A DNA stretch of 64,000 nt from CAVWCQ01 sp963753545 (GCA_963753545.1 CAVWCQ010000001.1:62001-126000), one strand, 5' to 3'. Shown: positions 43,188 to 52,809, counted from the stretch's first letter. Numbers and translations: made by a program. Notes: generated by a model not told the origin, from the sequence alone.

Positions 43188-44216
43188 TTGAACGGTTCAA
43201 AACCTGTGATTGAAACATTTCACCTGACCAAAATTTACGGTGATAAGTATATTTCACTCAACGGTGCCGATCTGGTCGTGCCGCGCGGCTCAGTCTGCGG
43301 CCTGATTGGCCCAAACGGGGCTGGAAAAACAACAACCATTCGCCTGCTGTTGGGCCTACAGACAGCAACGGCAGGCCGGGTTGAAATATTTGGCGAACCG
43401 ATGACGCCCAACGCGGTTGACCTGCGTCGGCGGATCGGTTTTTTGCCCACCAACCCGCGTTTCCCGCGTGACATGACCCCCATCGCCTATCTGGATTTTG
43501 TCGGCAAACTGTCTGGCCTCCCGCGCGAGGTGCGCAAGCCTCGTCTTGCCGGGCTGCTGCGGGCAGTTGGGCTGCTTTCCGCATCCTCGCAGAAGGTTAA
43601 GGGATTCTCGACGGGCATGATCACTCGCCTGGGGATTGCCGCCTCGTTGATCAACGATCCCGAACTGCTGATTTGGGATGAGCCAACCGCTGGCCTTGAC
43701 CCCGAAGGACGCAAATACACCATCGATCTGATCCGCGAGTTAGGTCAAACCAAAACGATCCTGGTGTCGTCTCATAACCTGGGCGATATCAAACAGGTCT
43801 GTGACACCATCGCCATCTTGAGCGAAGGCAAGTTGATCTTCAACGGCCCCGTGCACGAAATGACCCGCTTTACCCATAACAATGCCGTTGAGTTGGAAAT
43901 CGGCGGCGATGTAGACGGTCTATGCCAGCGGCTCAAAGCAGATCATCCCACCCTGCGCTGGGAACGGGATCACACCGTCATCAAGCTGCTCTTTGACGAT
44001 GTGAACGATATCGCGCCGGGGTTGGCCCAGGCGCTCCAGGCGATCACTGCCGGTGGAGCAGCCTTGATCGCGATCAATTCCTTACAGGACGAAATGGTTG
44101 ATGCTTTTATCCGGTTGTTAGAAGAGGAACGTGGACATGGCTTCTCTCGAATCTTCCGAGCTTCCCAATCGGGCACGCCAGCGGGTGATGGCTTTTCAGG
44201 CGCTGCTGGAAAATGA
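43188..44216 (+). CDS. ABC-2 type transporter ATP-binding protein
   Basis: 342 residues from TTG 43188 with a GGGAGG site about nine bases upstream; no nearby ATG fits. Walker A IGPNGAGKTT, signature region FSTGMITRLGIAASL, Walker B LLIWDEPTAGLDPEG and switch His VSSHNLG. A C-terminal ~100-residue domain is typical of drug or polysaccharide exporter ATPases. The last ~25 residues overlap the permease gene by 80 bp, which is unusually long; the true end may be slightly earlier. Confidence 0.87.
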   Translation: MNGSKPVIETFHLTKIYGDKYISLNGADLVVPRGSVCGLIGPNGAGKTTTIRLLLGLQTATAGRVEIFGEPMTPNAVDLRRRIGFLPTNPRFPRDMTPIAYLDFVGKLSGLPREVRKPRLAGLLRAVGLLSASSQKVKGFSTGMITRLGIAASLINDPELLIWDEPTAGLDPEGRKYTIDLIRELGQTKTILVSSHNLGDIKQVCDTIAILSEGKLIFNGPVHEMTRFTHNNAVELEIGGDVDGLCQRLKADHPTLRWERDHTVIKLLFDDVNDIAPGLAQALQAITAGGAALIAINSLQDEMVDAFIRLLEEERGHGFSRIFRASQSGTPAGDGFSGAAGK

Positions 44217-44895
44217 TCTGAGTTCAATGATCGGCTCATGGGGTGTGCGCATCTGGTTTATCCTCGCCGCGCTCCAGGCTTTGATCACGCTGCCCGCCGC
44301 CATGAGCGAAGGTCCGGCTTCGCAAGCCCTGGCGGATATTCTGGGGTCATATCCCGTGATCTGGAGTACCTTCGCCATCATTCTGAGCGCGGGAGCCGTG
44401 TCTTCCGAAGCGGGTGTCGTGGCAGACAGCATCTTGAGTAAAGCGGTCACTCGTTACGAATATATCCTGTCCAAACTGCTTTCGCGCATCCTCATTGTGT
44501 TGGGGGTCTATCTGCTCGTCACTCTGCCAGCCGCTTTTCTGGCGTACCGCTACGGTCAGGACACAGTGACCACGCGCGGGATCATCTGGGGCCTGCTGTT
44601 GATTGGCGTCAATTTGGTGTTGATCACCAGTATAGCGGTCACGTTTTCCACCCTGTTTAGTTGGACACTCGTGGCAGTAATGGGAGCGTGGTTCCTGTGG
44701 TACGTTGTCGGCGGCATCTTTGCCCTGCTCGAAATTGAGCAGCTTTCGCCCCTGCATATCATCGACAGTTTGCCCGCCATTCTGCAAGGCCATCTGGCAG
44801 AAGTTCACCGCTGGCACATCTTGGGGATTTTCGGTTTGATGTCTGCGCTCGTCTCCACCCTGGCGATCCTGCACTTCAGCCGCAAAGACCTCTAA
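44137..44895 (+). CDS. ABC-2 type transporter permease
   Basis: About 252 residues from ATG 44137 (GTG 44131 is possible). Six hydrophobic segments between residues 38 and 250, in the ABC-2 pattern, with the conserved cytoplasmic region SILSKAVTRYEYILSKLLSR between helices 2 and 3. It pairs with the ATPase upstream to form an exporter; substrate unknown. It ends 6 bp from the convergent membrane-sensor operon. Confidence 0.82.
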   Translation: MASLESSELPNRARQRVMAFQALLENDLSSMIGSWGVRIWFILAALQALITLPAAMSEGPASQALADILGSYPVIWSTFAIILSAGAVSSEAGVVADSILSKAVTRYEYILSKLLSRILIVLGVYLLVTLPAAFLAYRYGQDTVTTRGIIWGLLLIGVNLVLITSIAVTFSTLFSWTLVAVMGAWFLWYVVGGIFALLEIEQLSPLHIIDSLPAILQGHLAEVHRWHILGIFGLMSALVSTLAILHFSRKDL

Positions 44896-44901
44896 ACGGG
44901 C

Positions 44902-46146
44902 CTATTCGTCACGGTCTTGTGCGGGGTCGCGTAGCCACAGCGAAAGATGGGTGGGCTGCATGGTGTCTGCAACCACATTCAGCAGCCGCTCGCGGATCTG
45001 CTGCAAATCGACCTCTTCTCGTGCTGCTGTGCTAAAGGCGGTCAGCACCTGCGCGATATCATAACGCTGTCGGTAAAAACGGCGGTCAATCACCTCTTGA
45101 ACCCGGCGGCGCAGCGGCGTAAACAGAACCGCCGTGAGCAGGGACGAAGACATCACCGCCACATCGGACAGCCCGCCCGTCATCAGGTGAAACAGCGTTT
45201 GCAGCAGCAGAACACTCGCGCTGTAAATGACGACCAGCATTGCCGTTAATACGCCATAAACCAGCGTTCGGTTAATCACCAGATCAATGTCATACAGGCG
45301 ATAGCGCAGCAGCGCGATGGCAATCGCCGCCGGGATGCCCAGCGATAGGATCGCGACGGCGCTGGCGTAAAACACGAGCGCGATGTTTTGATCGGCCATC
45401 CACAGAGCGGCGGCAAGCAGGATCACGATGGGCAGCGCGCCACCGATCAGCGCGAACCACTTTAACTGCTGGCGATTTAAGCTGTTAGATCGTCTATGGC
45501 GAATGGGCAGCGAAATGAGCGCAGCCAACATCGCCAGCATGGCCAGGGCAAAACCTATCTTTCCGGTGGTTTGCAGTTCCCTGATAAACGAATCCTGTCC
45601 CAATGGATTCGAGAGCGGATAGGCAACTTCGGGGTACCAGCGCGGCAGAAACGTGACAGAGATAATCTGCAGGACAACCGCGGCGGCTGCCAGCCATCCG
45701 ACCCATTGCCAACGCGGCGAAAGCATCCTGCCAGCGGGAAAATGCAGAAGCAGAAGCGTGAACGGCAAAGGAGGAAAGTTGAGGATCGTGAGCCACATGC
45801 CGATCAGGGCCACCGGCATAGTAAAGGGCCACTGCTCGGCTCGGGCACGCAGTGTATACTGCCACGCAATATCCTCCAGCGTCAGCAGTGTTCCCAGCAT
45901 CAGGCAGAGCCATGCGATCCGGTTGGCGGGTTGCCGTGCCAGGATAATCGCTCCGACAGTGGTATAGGCGGGTGCGGCCAAAGGGATCAGAATCAGCCAG
46001 ATCACCACATCAGCCAGCAAAGACGACCCTTTTAATGGGTTATCCAATGTCGCCGCATTCCACAGACGCAGCGCGAAGGCGACCCCTGCCAGCACAATGA
46101 TGAAGGCCCACAACCGCCAGACGCGGTGAGTAAGTGCGTTGATCAT
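44902..46146 (-). CDS. Multi-pass membrane sensor-like protein without kinase domain
   Basis: 414 residues from ATG 46146, overlapping the upstream stop by ATGA. About eight hydrophobic segments, then RYRLYDIDLVINRTLVYGVL, two more helices, and a cytoplasmic tail with FYRQRYDIAQVLTAFS and REEVDLQQIRERLLNVVADT. This is the membrane and linker part common in Chloroflexi and Actinobacteria sensor kinases, but no HisKA or HATPase domain follows. It is a paralogue of the gene immediately upstream. It may sense something in the membrane and pass the signal to the PP2C/STAS proteins of the operon; this is inference. Confidence 0.7.
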   Translation of the reverse strand: MINALTHRVWRLWAFIIVLAGVAFALRLWNAATLDNPLKGSSLLADVVIWLILIPLAAPAYTTVGAIILARQPANRIAWLCLMLGTLLTLEDIAWQYTLRARAEQWPFTMPVALIGMWLTILNFPPLPFTLLLLHFPAGRMLSPRWQWVGWLAAAAVVLQIISVTFLPRWYPEVAYPLSNPLGQDSFIRELQTTGKIGFALAMLAMLAALISLPIRHRRSNSLNRQQLKWFALIGGALPIVILLAAALWMADQNIALVFYASAVAILSLGIPAAIAIALLRYRLYDIDLVINRTLVYGVLTAMLVVIYSASVLLLQTLFHLMTGGLSDVAVMSSSLLTAVLFTPLRRRVQEVIDRRFYRQRYDIAQVLTAFSTAAREEVDLQQIRERLLNVVADTMQPTHLSLWLRDPAQDRDE

Positions 46147-47410
46147 GGCTCGTGTTTTGCTGAACCGTCTTCTATATCGCGCAGCCACAGCGAGAGATGA
46201 TCGGGCTGCATGGTTTCCACAATCACTTCTAATAGCCGGTCTTTGAGCCGCTGTAAATCCACTTCGTCGCGGGCAACCACACTGAATGCTGCCAGCACTT
46301 GCGCAGCGTCATACTGCTGGCGATAAAAACGCCGGTCTATCTCGATCTGGACGCGGCGGCGCAGCGGCGTGAACAGGGCTGCGATAAACAGGGACGAGGT
46401 GACGATTGCCAGGCTTGACTGTTCGCCCGTAAGTAATCGCGATGTTCCTTGCAGCAGCATGACGCTGCCCCCGTAAACAACGCCCAGAATAGCCGTCAGG
46501 ATGCTGTAGACCAGGGCGCGGTTGATCACGAGATCGACATCGTACAGCCGGTATCGCAGCATCGCCACGCCCAGCGCAACGGGAATCCCAATCGTGCCAA
46601 CCGCCACCATACTGATATAAAGCAGCGTGCCGACGACCTGACTCACGGTATAGAACAGGAAAGTCAGCACGACCAGCGCCAGCAGCCAGCCGCTGGCAAA
46701 AGCCAGCCATTTAAGCTGCTGCCGCTCCTGCCCAACCGCCCGCCAGCGGCGGATCATCATGGCCAGCAGCGCGACTCCCAGCGAGGTCATCGCCAGCGCA
46801 ACTCCGGCATCAATCACATAGGACAACGTGCCTTCGAGCGCCTGAATGCCGATTGGGTTTTTCATCGGTTCCGGCAGCCCAATCGTCAGTTCGGTGTAAA
46901 ATGTTCCGGCGACTGCTTGCGCGATGGCGCTGCCAATCGCCAGCCGTTCGATCCACCGCCAGCGCGGGGAGAGCAGCCGCCCGTTGGGAAAGCGCAGCAG
47001 CAGGATAATCAGCGTCAGGGGCGGGATGTTGGGTGCGGAGAACCATACCGTGAAATCGCCAGCGGTGCAACTCCGGGCCAGCCGTCGGTTGCTGCTCGCA
47101 GCGTGAACTGCCAGAAGATATCCTGAAGCACCAGGATCACCCCCGTTGCCACGCACAACCACGCAATCAGATTCCCCGGGTGTCGCGCCAAAATAACAAC
47201 TCCGGCTGTGGCAAAGGCCGGGGCCGCCAGCGGAAACAGGATCAGCCAGTTGGCGATCTCTTCGACCAGCAGCCACCCGGTAATCTGCTCCGGCACGATA
47301 GTCAGCACGTTCCAGATACGAATAACGGCGGCGATGATCACCAGGATCATCACCACCGCCCAGAGCTGCCATACCCGGCGCGACTGTTTCGGCAGGCTTA
47401 GCACATTCAT
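46143..47410 (-). CDS. Multi-pass membrane sensor-like protein, paralogue of the downstream gene, frameshifted
   Basis: About 422 residues after correction, start ATG 47410 (overlapping the upstream stop by ATGA). The first part (MNVLSLPKQSRRVWQLW to APLAIS) is in one frame; the rest (VWFSAPNIPPLTLIILLLRF onward) is in the next frame. A missing base in the CC/GG at 47048-47049 explains it and aligns the protein residue by residue with its paralogue. The conserved YDVDLVINRALVYSIL and FYRQQYDAAQVLAAFS blocks are the same as in the paralogue. No kinase domain. The paralogue and this protein arose by tandem duplication. Confidence 0.7.
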
Positions 47411-48981
47411 GATTGCGGTTCTCGATGCCTCCTCAAACGCCCAAACGGAGCGGTCAGCATCGACCGGATTCCGGCGTTGTACCAGACGTTTTTCATCTGC
47501 CGCCACTGGATGCGCTTGTCAATGCACGTTTTGTTGATCTCGACCGTCGGCTCGGTCACCCCGAAATGTTCCGCGAGTTTGCTCAACACATGCACCCAGG
47601 TTTGTTCCTGTTTGCTGGCGCCGCCCATCAGGCGGAAGCCAAATTCATACACCGGATCGGTGGCGCGGGCCATCGATTGCACCTGGGCCACCGGGATGCC
47701 GTCTTCTTCATAGACGCTGAACGTATTCCAGCCCGCTTCCGGGAAGCCCTGCGGCGTCATGACCGTGAAGCTTTGCTCATCCGCATACAGCACCATGACT
47801 CCGCTTGCGATTGGGATCATGCCCGGAGCGCGTGGCACGGCGGGCAGTTTGGTATCAATGAACAGGATATCGCCTGGCTTGATCCCCGTCAGCGACGCGG
47901 TCATCGGCGGGTAAAAATGGTTGTCGGCGGGCTGAAATTCGGGAAAATGTGCTTTCCAGACCGTCATGATTTCCTGAGGGCTTTTGTCGACGCCGTGCAG
48001 ATGGACCCGGTAGGTTTTCTGCCACAGTTGCCCGAAGCCTTGCAGCGGACTGATCACCTCGCGCCCGTTCACGTTCAGATTGATCGCCCCTACAGGCACG
48101 TCAGCCACCTGGAGCTTGCTGATCGGTTCTGCCCAGTACGGTGCATCGCGCGGGACAGTGACCGTTGTCATCGTAACAGTTTTCCGTTTGTGGCTGGGCA
48201 GCGCCTGATCGTCAGCGGCAGGTTCTTTTTTCCCACGGATCCGGTTTAAGACCTGTTTGGGCAGCGTTACGATGGTGTTGATTCCGCTTCGAATGGCCGC
48301 GTTCTTCCAGATGTTTTTAGCCTGCGACCACTGCCGTTTCGGATCTACCAGCGATACCGTCAGAGTCGGTTCCTGGTCGTACACCTTAAAGTGCGCCGCC
48401 AGTTTGCGGAGCGTCGTCAGCCAGAATTCATCTTCCTTGTGGAACCCATAGACCTTCATCACCACTTCCCAGAAGGGATCGTTGGCCCGCAGCAGCGGCT
48501 CGATTTGCAGGACCGTCGTTCCGTTTTCCTCGCGGGCGCTGAACGTGATAAAGGCTGCAAACATGTGGCCTTCCGGCGTCATAAAGGTAAATGATTCCTC
48601 ATCCGCATACAGGACCATCACCCCGGTTGACAGCCGGATTCCGCCCGGAGCAGGCAGATTGAGCACGCCGACTTCGCCCGGTTGGATGCCAATCAGCGGT
48701 GCATGGAAGCGGTTGCCTTTGGGCCAGAACTGCCCGAAGTTTGCCTTCCATTCGCGGATCGCGTCTTGCGGCTTGATATCCGATCCCTTGAGGGCGATCC
48801 GGTACGTTTTCAGCCACATTTGCCCAAAGCCTTGCAGAGGGCTGACCACATGCCGCCCTTTGACATTCAGGCCGCTGGTCTCCGGCGGAATTTCTTCTAC
48901 CTCGATGGTCAGCCGCCGTTTGGCCCAATACGCCGCATCACGCGGCGTGTCGGCGGGTGGTTGAACCTGGTTTTCAGACAT
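47407..48981 (-). CDS. Internally duplicated protein of unknown function
   Basis: 524 residues made of two homologous halves (about 15-250 and 272-515). Both contain D(A)xYWA, SPLQGFGQ(M/L)WxKTYR, GVMVLYAD(E)xSFTxMTP and end with a W-rich segment before a basic tail. There is no signal peptide or membrane helix. I do not recognise a domain name; a START/SRPBCC-like fold is a guess. An AAGGAG site precedes the ATG. It lies 8 bp after the STAS gene and is coupled to the membrane-sensor gene, so it probably acts in the same signalling pathway. Confidence 0.6.
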   Translation of the reverse strand: MSENQVQPPADTPRDAAYWAKRRLTIEVEEIPPETSGLNVKGRHVVSPLQGFGQMWLKTYRIALKGSDIKPQDAIREWKANFGQFWPKGNRFHAPLIGIQPGEVGVLNLPAPGGIRLSTGVMVLYADEESFTFMTPEGHMFAAFITFSAREENGTTVLQIEPLLRANDPFWEVVMKVYGFHKEDEFWLTTLRKLAAHFKVYDQEPTLTVSLVDPKRQWSQAKNIWKNAAIRSGINTIVTLPKQVLNRIRGKKEPAADDQALPSHKRKTVTMTTVTVPRDAPYWAEPISKLQVADVPVGAINLNVNGREVISPLQGFGQLWQKTYRVHLHGVDKSPQEIMTVWKAHFPEFQPADNHFYPPMTASLTGIKPGDILFIDTKLPAVPRAPGMIPIASGVMVLYADEQSFTVMTPQGFPEAGWNTFSVYEEDGIPVAQVQSMARATDPVYEFGFRLMGGASKQEQTWVHVLSKLAEHFGVTEPTVEINKTCIDKRIQWRQMKNVWYNAGIRSMLTAPFGRLRRHREPQS

Positions 48982-48989
48982 GCTGCTCC

Positions 48990-49343
48990 TTAAAGCTCCT
49001 GCGCGGCGGCGACCGCATCGGATTCGTTCTCGTAAATGACGATGGCTTCGTCCAGCCGCGTGAGTTTAAAAATCTGGCGGTAGTGATCTTTCAGTCCGTA
49101 GACGAATAATTTTTGTTTGTTGCGCTGCACGCGGATCATCAGCGTGATCAGCAGCCCGATCCCGGAACTGTTCATATAGTCCATGCCGTCAAAATTCAGC
49201 ACGACAGCGCGCGCCCCGTCGGTCTCGCTGTAAGCGTCCATCAGCGCGTTTTCGCCGTCCCCGGTGAATTCCCCAGCGATATCCAAAATCGCGACGCGGT
49301 TATTCGGCTTCCGTACAGCTAGCATGAGTTGGTGTACAGGCAT
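48990..49343 (-). CDS. STAS domain anti-sigma factor antagonist
   Basis: 117 residues from ATG 49343, which has AGGAGG at a good distance; ATG 49352 lies directly against that site and is less likely. The STAS signature is FDGMDYMNSSGIGLLITLM, with the phosphorylatable Ser. In partner-switching systems a STAS protein is phosphorylated by a HATPase anti-sigma kinase and dephosphorylated by a PP2C phosphatase; both of those domains are joined in the protein encoded upstream. A direct functional link is therefore likely. Confidence 0.88.
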   Translation of the reverse strand: MPVHQLMLAVRKPNNRVAILDIAGEFTGDGENALMDAYSETDGARAVVLNFDGMDYMNSSGIGLLITLMIRVQRNKQKLFVYGLKDHYRQIFKLTRLDEAIVIYENESDAVAAAQEL

Positions 49344-49364
49344 TTTTCCCATCCCTCCTGATGA

Positions 49365-49448
49365 GTAGGGGCGCAGCTTGCGTGCAGCGTGCAGCGTGCA
49401 GCGTGCAGCAAGCGGCTAAGCCGCTAAGCCGCTTAGCCGCCGCGCCCC
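49365..49448. repeat. Dispersed GC-rich intergenic repeat, copy 2
   Basis: Starts GTAGGGGCGC, ends GCGCCCC. Inside are four head-to-tail GTGCAGC units, flanked by GCTTGC and GCAAGC, then GGCTAAGCCGCTAAGCCGCT-type units that are self-complementary. Located between the PP2C and STAS genes; may attenuate transcription inside the operon. Same family as 10522 and 52937. Confidence 0.7.
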
Positions 49449-49459
49449 AAAGAGTGCAG

Positions 49460-51070
49460 TTAGAACCGTAAAATCAACTCGGTCAGGTTTTGGTCTCCGT
49501 CCCGCGAAACCTTGAATTCATCCACCAGATTGCGGATCAGGAACAGGCCCCACCCGCGTGAGGGTTCGTTCCCGGCCAGTTTCGCTTCCAGGCTCGGCAC
49601 AACGGGATCTGCTGGCAGCGTTTCATAGCCTGTGCCGTAATCCCAGATGCGGACGCTGAGCGCGGTAGCCGACACGCGCACGCCGATCTTGACTGGCTTG
49701 CCCGATCCGTACCCGTTGCCGTGTTCCATCGCGTTCATAGCCGCTTCGGCAACGGCTGTTTTTAAGTCATCAAGCCGCGCTTGCGGCAGCCCCAGGTCGG
49801 AGACCGCCTCAGAGACATATTCCATCGCCAGCCGTTCATTGCCTCGTTCGCTCGACAGGATGTATTCGCCCAATGGCAGCCAGTCTTTGATCAGCATATC
49901 CAGAGTTGCCCGCTGCATTTCCTGTGTGGCGCGGTGTGAGATCGAAATGAACGATGAGGTGCCGAAGCGCTGCAAAACCAGCAGCGTAACATCGTCTTCC
50001 TGTTCCCAATCTGGCCCGGTGAAATCATTAAGCCGGTGCAGCAGAAAATCAATCAGTCCGGTCCCTCCCTGATGCGCCATGAGCAGGTCGCGCAGGCCCG
50101 GAAAGCCTAGCATCTCGCCGCTTGGATTGTGCGCCTCGATCAAACCGTCGCTGTAAAACAGCACGCTTTCGCCTGCTTGCAGCGTCGTTTCCTGCTCGTC
50201 GTAGCGCATATTGGGAATGGCCCCCAGCGGCATACCGCGCGCGTCCATCTCTTCAACGTCGTTGGCACAGCGGCGGTAGGGTGCGCCGTGCCCCGCGTTG
50301 GCATAATGCACGTTCCCCGTGAGCGGGTCCAGAATAGCGTACAGGCATGTCACAAACATCTTGGGCGGCATATCCGGGCATAGCACGTTATTCACTTTTT
50401 CCAGCACATCGCCGGGGGATGATCCCTGTAAGGCGGTAGCGCGCATGACAGCCCGCGTGGTTGCCATCACCAGGGCAGCGGGAACGCCCTTGTCAGTGAC
50501 ATCCCCGATCACGATTCCCATCTTTCCGTCGGGCAGGGTGATCAGGTCATAAAAATCGCCGCCCACCTCGCGCGCGGGCTGGTAATAGGCCGACATGCGC
50601 CAGCCTTCCAGCGAGGGGAGTTCTTTGGGCAGCAGCGTCTGTTGGATCAGCCGGGCGATGCGGAGTTCCTGGTCAATGCGCTGCCGTTCCTGCGCCTGGA
50701 TTTCCTGCTGGCGCACCAGTTGGGCTACGCGCAAAGCCGAGGCCGCGTCGGTGGACAGGCTGCCCAACAGGCGGCGGTCATCCGTCGAATACTCCACCCC
50801 GCTCTGCCGCTCGCCCAGGTTCAGGACGCCGATCAACTGGCCCTGCACGATCAGCGGTACGACCAGCTTTACCCCTGCCGACTTCAGATCGCGCACTGCG
50901 GGCGTGTTCAGCGGCAGATGATCCACTTCAACGACGTTCGCCTCTTTTTCCAGGTAGGCGATCAGCGCGTCAGCCGGATCAAAGTTGATTGGAACGCTGA
51001 TAATCTGCCGCTGAATGATGGTTTCATCGGTATCCGGTTGTTTGGGCGACTGGAACCACTTTAATTTCAT
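49460..51070 (-). CDS. GAF-PP2C phosphatase (SpoIIE-type) with C-terminal RsbW-like HATPase
   Basis: 536 residues from ATG 51070, overlapping the oxidoreductase stop by ATGA. Domains: GAF (about 20-135), a linker coiled coil, PP2C/SpoIIE phosphatase (about 150-345) with EVGGDFYDLI (metal Asp), IGDVTDKGVPAALVM and EDDVTLLVL, then a HATPase anti-sigma kinase (about 390-536) with TAVAEAAMNAMEHGNG and RGWGLFLI. Kinase and phosphatase of a partner switch are fused in one polypeptide. It probably controls phosphorylation of the STAS protein downstream. Confidence 0.88.
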   Translation of the reverse strand: MKLKWFQSPKQPDTDETIIQRQIISVPINFDPADALIAYLEKEANVVEVDHLPLNTPAVRDLKSAGVKLVVPLIVQGQLIGVLNLGERQSGVEYSTDDRRLLGSLSTDAASALRVAQLVRQQEIQAQERQRIDQELRIARLIQQTLLPKELPSLEGWRMSAYYQPAREVGGDFYDLITLPDGKMGIVIGDVTDKGVPAALVMATTRAVMRATALQGSSPGDVLEKVNNVLCPDMPPKMFVTCLYAILDPLTGNVHYANAGHGAPYRRCANDVEEMDARGMPLGAIPNMRYDEQETTLQAGESVLFYSDGLIEAHNPSGEMLGFPGLRDLLMAHQGGTGLIDFLLHRLNDFTGPDWEQEDDVTLLVLQRFGTSSFISISHRATQEMQRATLDMLIKDWLPLGEYILSSERGNERLAMEYVSEAVSDLGLPQARLDDLKTAVAEAAMNAMEHGNGYGSGKPVKIGVRVSATALSVRIWDYGTGYETLPADPVVPSLEAKLAGNEPSRGWGLFLIRNLVDEFKVSRDGDQNLTELILRF

Positions 51071-52512
51071 AGAGACGTGTCTCGGCGCTCCCATTCAGCC
51101 GCATGGACGCCAAGCGTGCGCCATTCCGCTGTCAGCGGCATCACCCCCAGATCGCGCACGATGCGCCGCGCCGCCAGCCCCACAATCGCGACAAAGGTCG
51201 GGTAGGCGATCTCGGTTTCGGCGATTTCTTCCACCCACGTATTCGCCACCATGCCCGCCGCGATAAACTGCACCACCTCGACGGCCTGCTCTCCGACAAT
51301 GTGCGCGCCCAACACCCGGTGCGTTTCGCGGTCCACAATCATCTTCAGGAAGCCTTCGGTGTGCCCATCAATCACAGCGCGGTCCATCTCGCCATACTGG
51401 ACAACGGACACCACGCAGTCAAAATCCTTGCGTGCCTGGGCTTCCGTCAGACCCACCGCTGCATATTCGGGATCCGTGAATCCGCCGTGTGGAACCAGTT
51501 TGTGCTGGTACGGCAGGCCCATTCCCAGCACGGCGTTTTGGGCAGCGATTCGGGCATCGTAACTGGCGCTTTGTACCAGCATCATCCGTCCTGTGATATC
51601 CCCGGCTGCGAAAATATGCGGCACGTTGGATCGCAAATAATCATCAACGGGGATGTACCCGCGTGGCGAGGTTTCCACTCCGGCAGCAGCCAGGTTGAGG
51701 GACTCAGCATTCCCCGGCCAGCCAACGGCCAGCACAATCGCTTCGACATCCAGCGAACGGCTCTGGTCCTGCTCACGATAGACCAGGGTCCGCCCCCCGT
51801 TCTCGATCCGGTCCACGCCGCTGATGCCCAGTGTCACATGCACACCGCGCCGCTCGAAGGCCTGGTGCATCGTCTGTGAGATGAGTTCGTCTTCGAGATT
51901 AAGAATGCGCGGAGCCAATTCGAACAGGTGCACGTCAGTCCCAAAGGCATTAAAAATCGCCGTCAACTGGCAGCCCGTTGCCGATCCACCCACAATTGCC
52001 ACCGATTTTGGCAGCGCTTTAAGGCCCCAGATATCGCTGTGCGTCAGCGCATATTCCGCTCCGGGAAAGTCTAGCCGTCGTGCATGCCCGCCCGCGCACA
52101 GGATAAACGTGTCGGCTTCCAGGCGTGTGCCATTTTGCAGAGCGATAGTATGGGGATCAACAAACGACGCGGCCCCAACCCTGCTGTAGACCGTAACCCC
52201 CAACTCCTCAAGATGGCGGATAAGCTGCTTCTTCTCGTGGACGGTGTAAACCACCTGCTGTGCTCGTGCCATCACTCGCTCAAAGTCAACAGCGGGTATC
52301 TCACCCACCAGACCATAGTCAGCGAACTGTTCAGCGTCCCGCCGCAGACGAGCGGCTTTCGCCAGCACGCGTGTCGGTACACATCCATCATTGGTACACG
52401 TTCCGCCCATGTTGTTGCGTTCGATAAGGGTTACTGCTGCGCCTAACTCGCGGGCACGCAGCGCTGCGGTGACTCCGGCTGGGCCTCCGCCTACTACAAC
52501 GACATGTGCCAT
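51067..52512 (-). CDS. FAD-dependent pyridine nucleotide-disulfide oxidoreductase
   Basis: 481 residues. FAD loop VVVVGGGPAGVTAALRA at the N-terminus, redox disulfide GGTCTNDGCVPTR (CxxxxC), second NAD(P) loop VAIVGGSATGCQL and the third FAD segment HIFAAGDITG. The C-terminal dimerisation domain is present, but the usual His-x4-Glu catalytic pair near the C-terminus of lipoamide dehydrogenase is not evident (AYPTFVAIVG instead). So it is probably related to, but not itself, a lipoamide or mercuric reductase. Preceded by an AGGAG site and first gene of the operon. Confidence 0.85.
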   Translation of the reverse strand: MAHVVVVGGGPAGVTAALRARELGAAVTLIERNNMGGTCTNDGCVPTRVLAKAARLRRDAEQFADYGLVGEIPAVDFERVMARAQQVVYTVHEKKQLIRHLEELGVTVYSRVGAASFVDPHTIALQNGTRLEADTFILCAGGHARRLDFPGAEYALTHSDIWGLKALPKSVAIVGGSATGCQLTAIFNAFGTDVHLFELAPRILNLEDELISQTMHQAFERRGVHVTLGISGVDRIENGGRTLVYREQDQSRSLDVEAIVLAVGWPGNAESLNLAAAGVETSPRGYIPVDDYLRSNVPHIFAAGDITGRMMLVQSASYDARIAAQNAVLGMGLPYQHKLVPHGGFTDPEYAAVGLTEAQARKDFDCVVSVVQYGEMDRAVIDGHTEGFLKMIVDRETHRVLGAHIVGEQAVEVVQFIAAGMVANTWVEEIAETEIAYPTFVAIVGLAARRIVRDLGVMPLTAEWRTLGVHAAEWERRDTSL

Positions 52513-52792
52513 ATTACGCTCTCCTGAATGGTGACAGCCCCTCTTGCTTCCGGTATACGGCGAAGCGGCGGACGCACCGGAGACAATGTGGGCAGCGATA
52601 GATTAGGTCCAACGGTGGGATATCTGTTGTTTTATTAATTGTAGAAAAAATAGATTTCAAAAGACAATTCCTTCCTGTAAAAACCAGATAAATTAAATCT
52701 ATATTTTTATATTAAGCAAGGACTATAGCATACACCACTTGTCGAATCAACAGGTGTTCGCTTTTTTATCACCGATATCTTCAAATTAGTAC

Positions 52793-52809
52793 TTAAAGTT
52801 CAACTTTAA
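52793..52809. promoter_or_regulatory. Inverted repeat TTAAAGTT-C-AACTTTAA
   Basis: Perfect 8-bp arms around a single base, in an AT-rich region ~280 bp upstream of the oxidoreductase start and 25-30 bases before a TATACT sequence. Possible operator; no gene assigned. Confidence 0.3.

Noticed and set aside
49381..49440. CRISPR array or origin iterons from GTGCAGC units
   Set aside because: Seven-base units without spacers and without nearby cas or rep genes; similar elements recur in other intergenic regions.
51067..52512. Mercuric reductase
   Set aside because: No N-terminal HMA domain and no C-terminal Cys pair; no other mer genes nearby.
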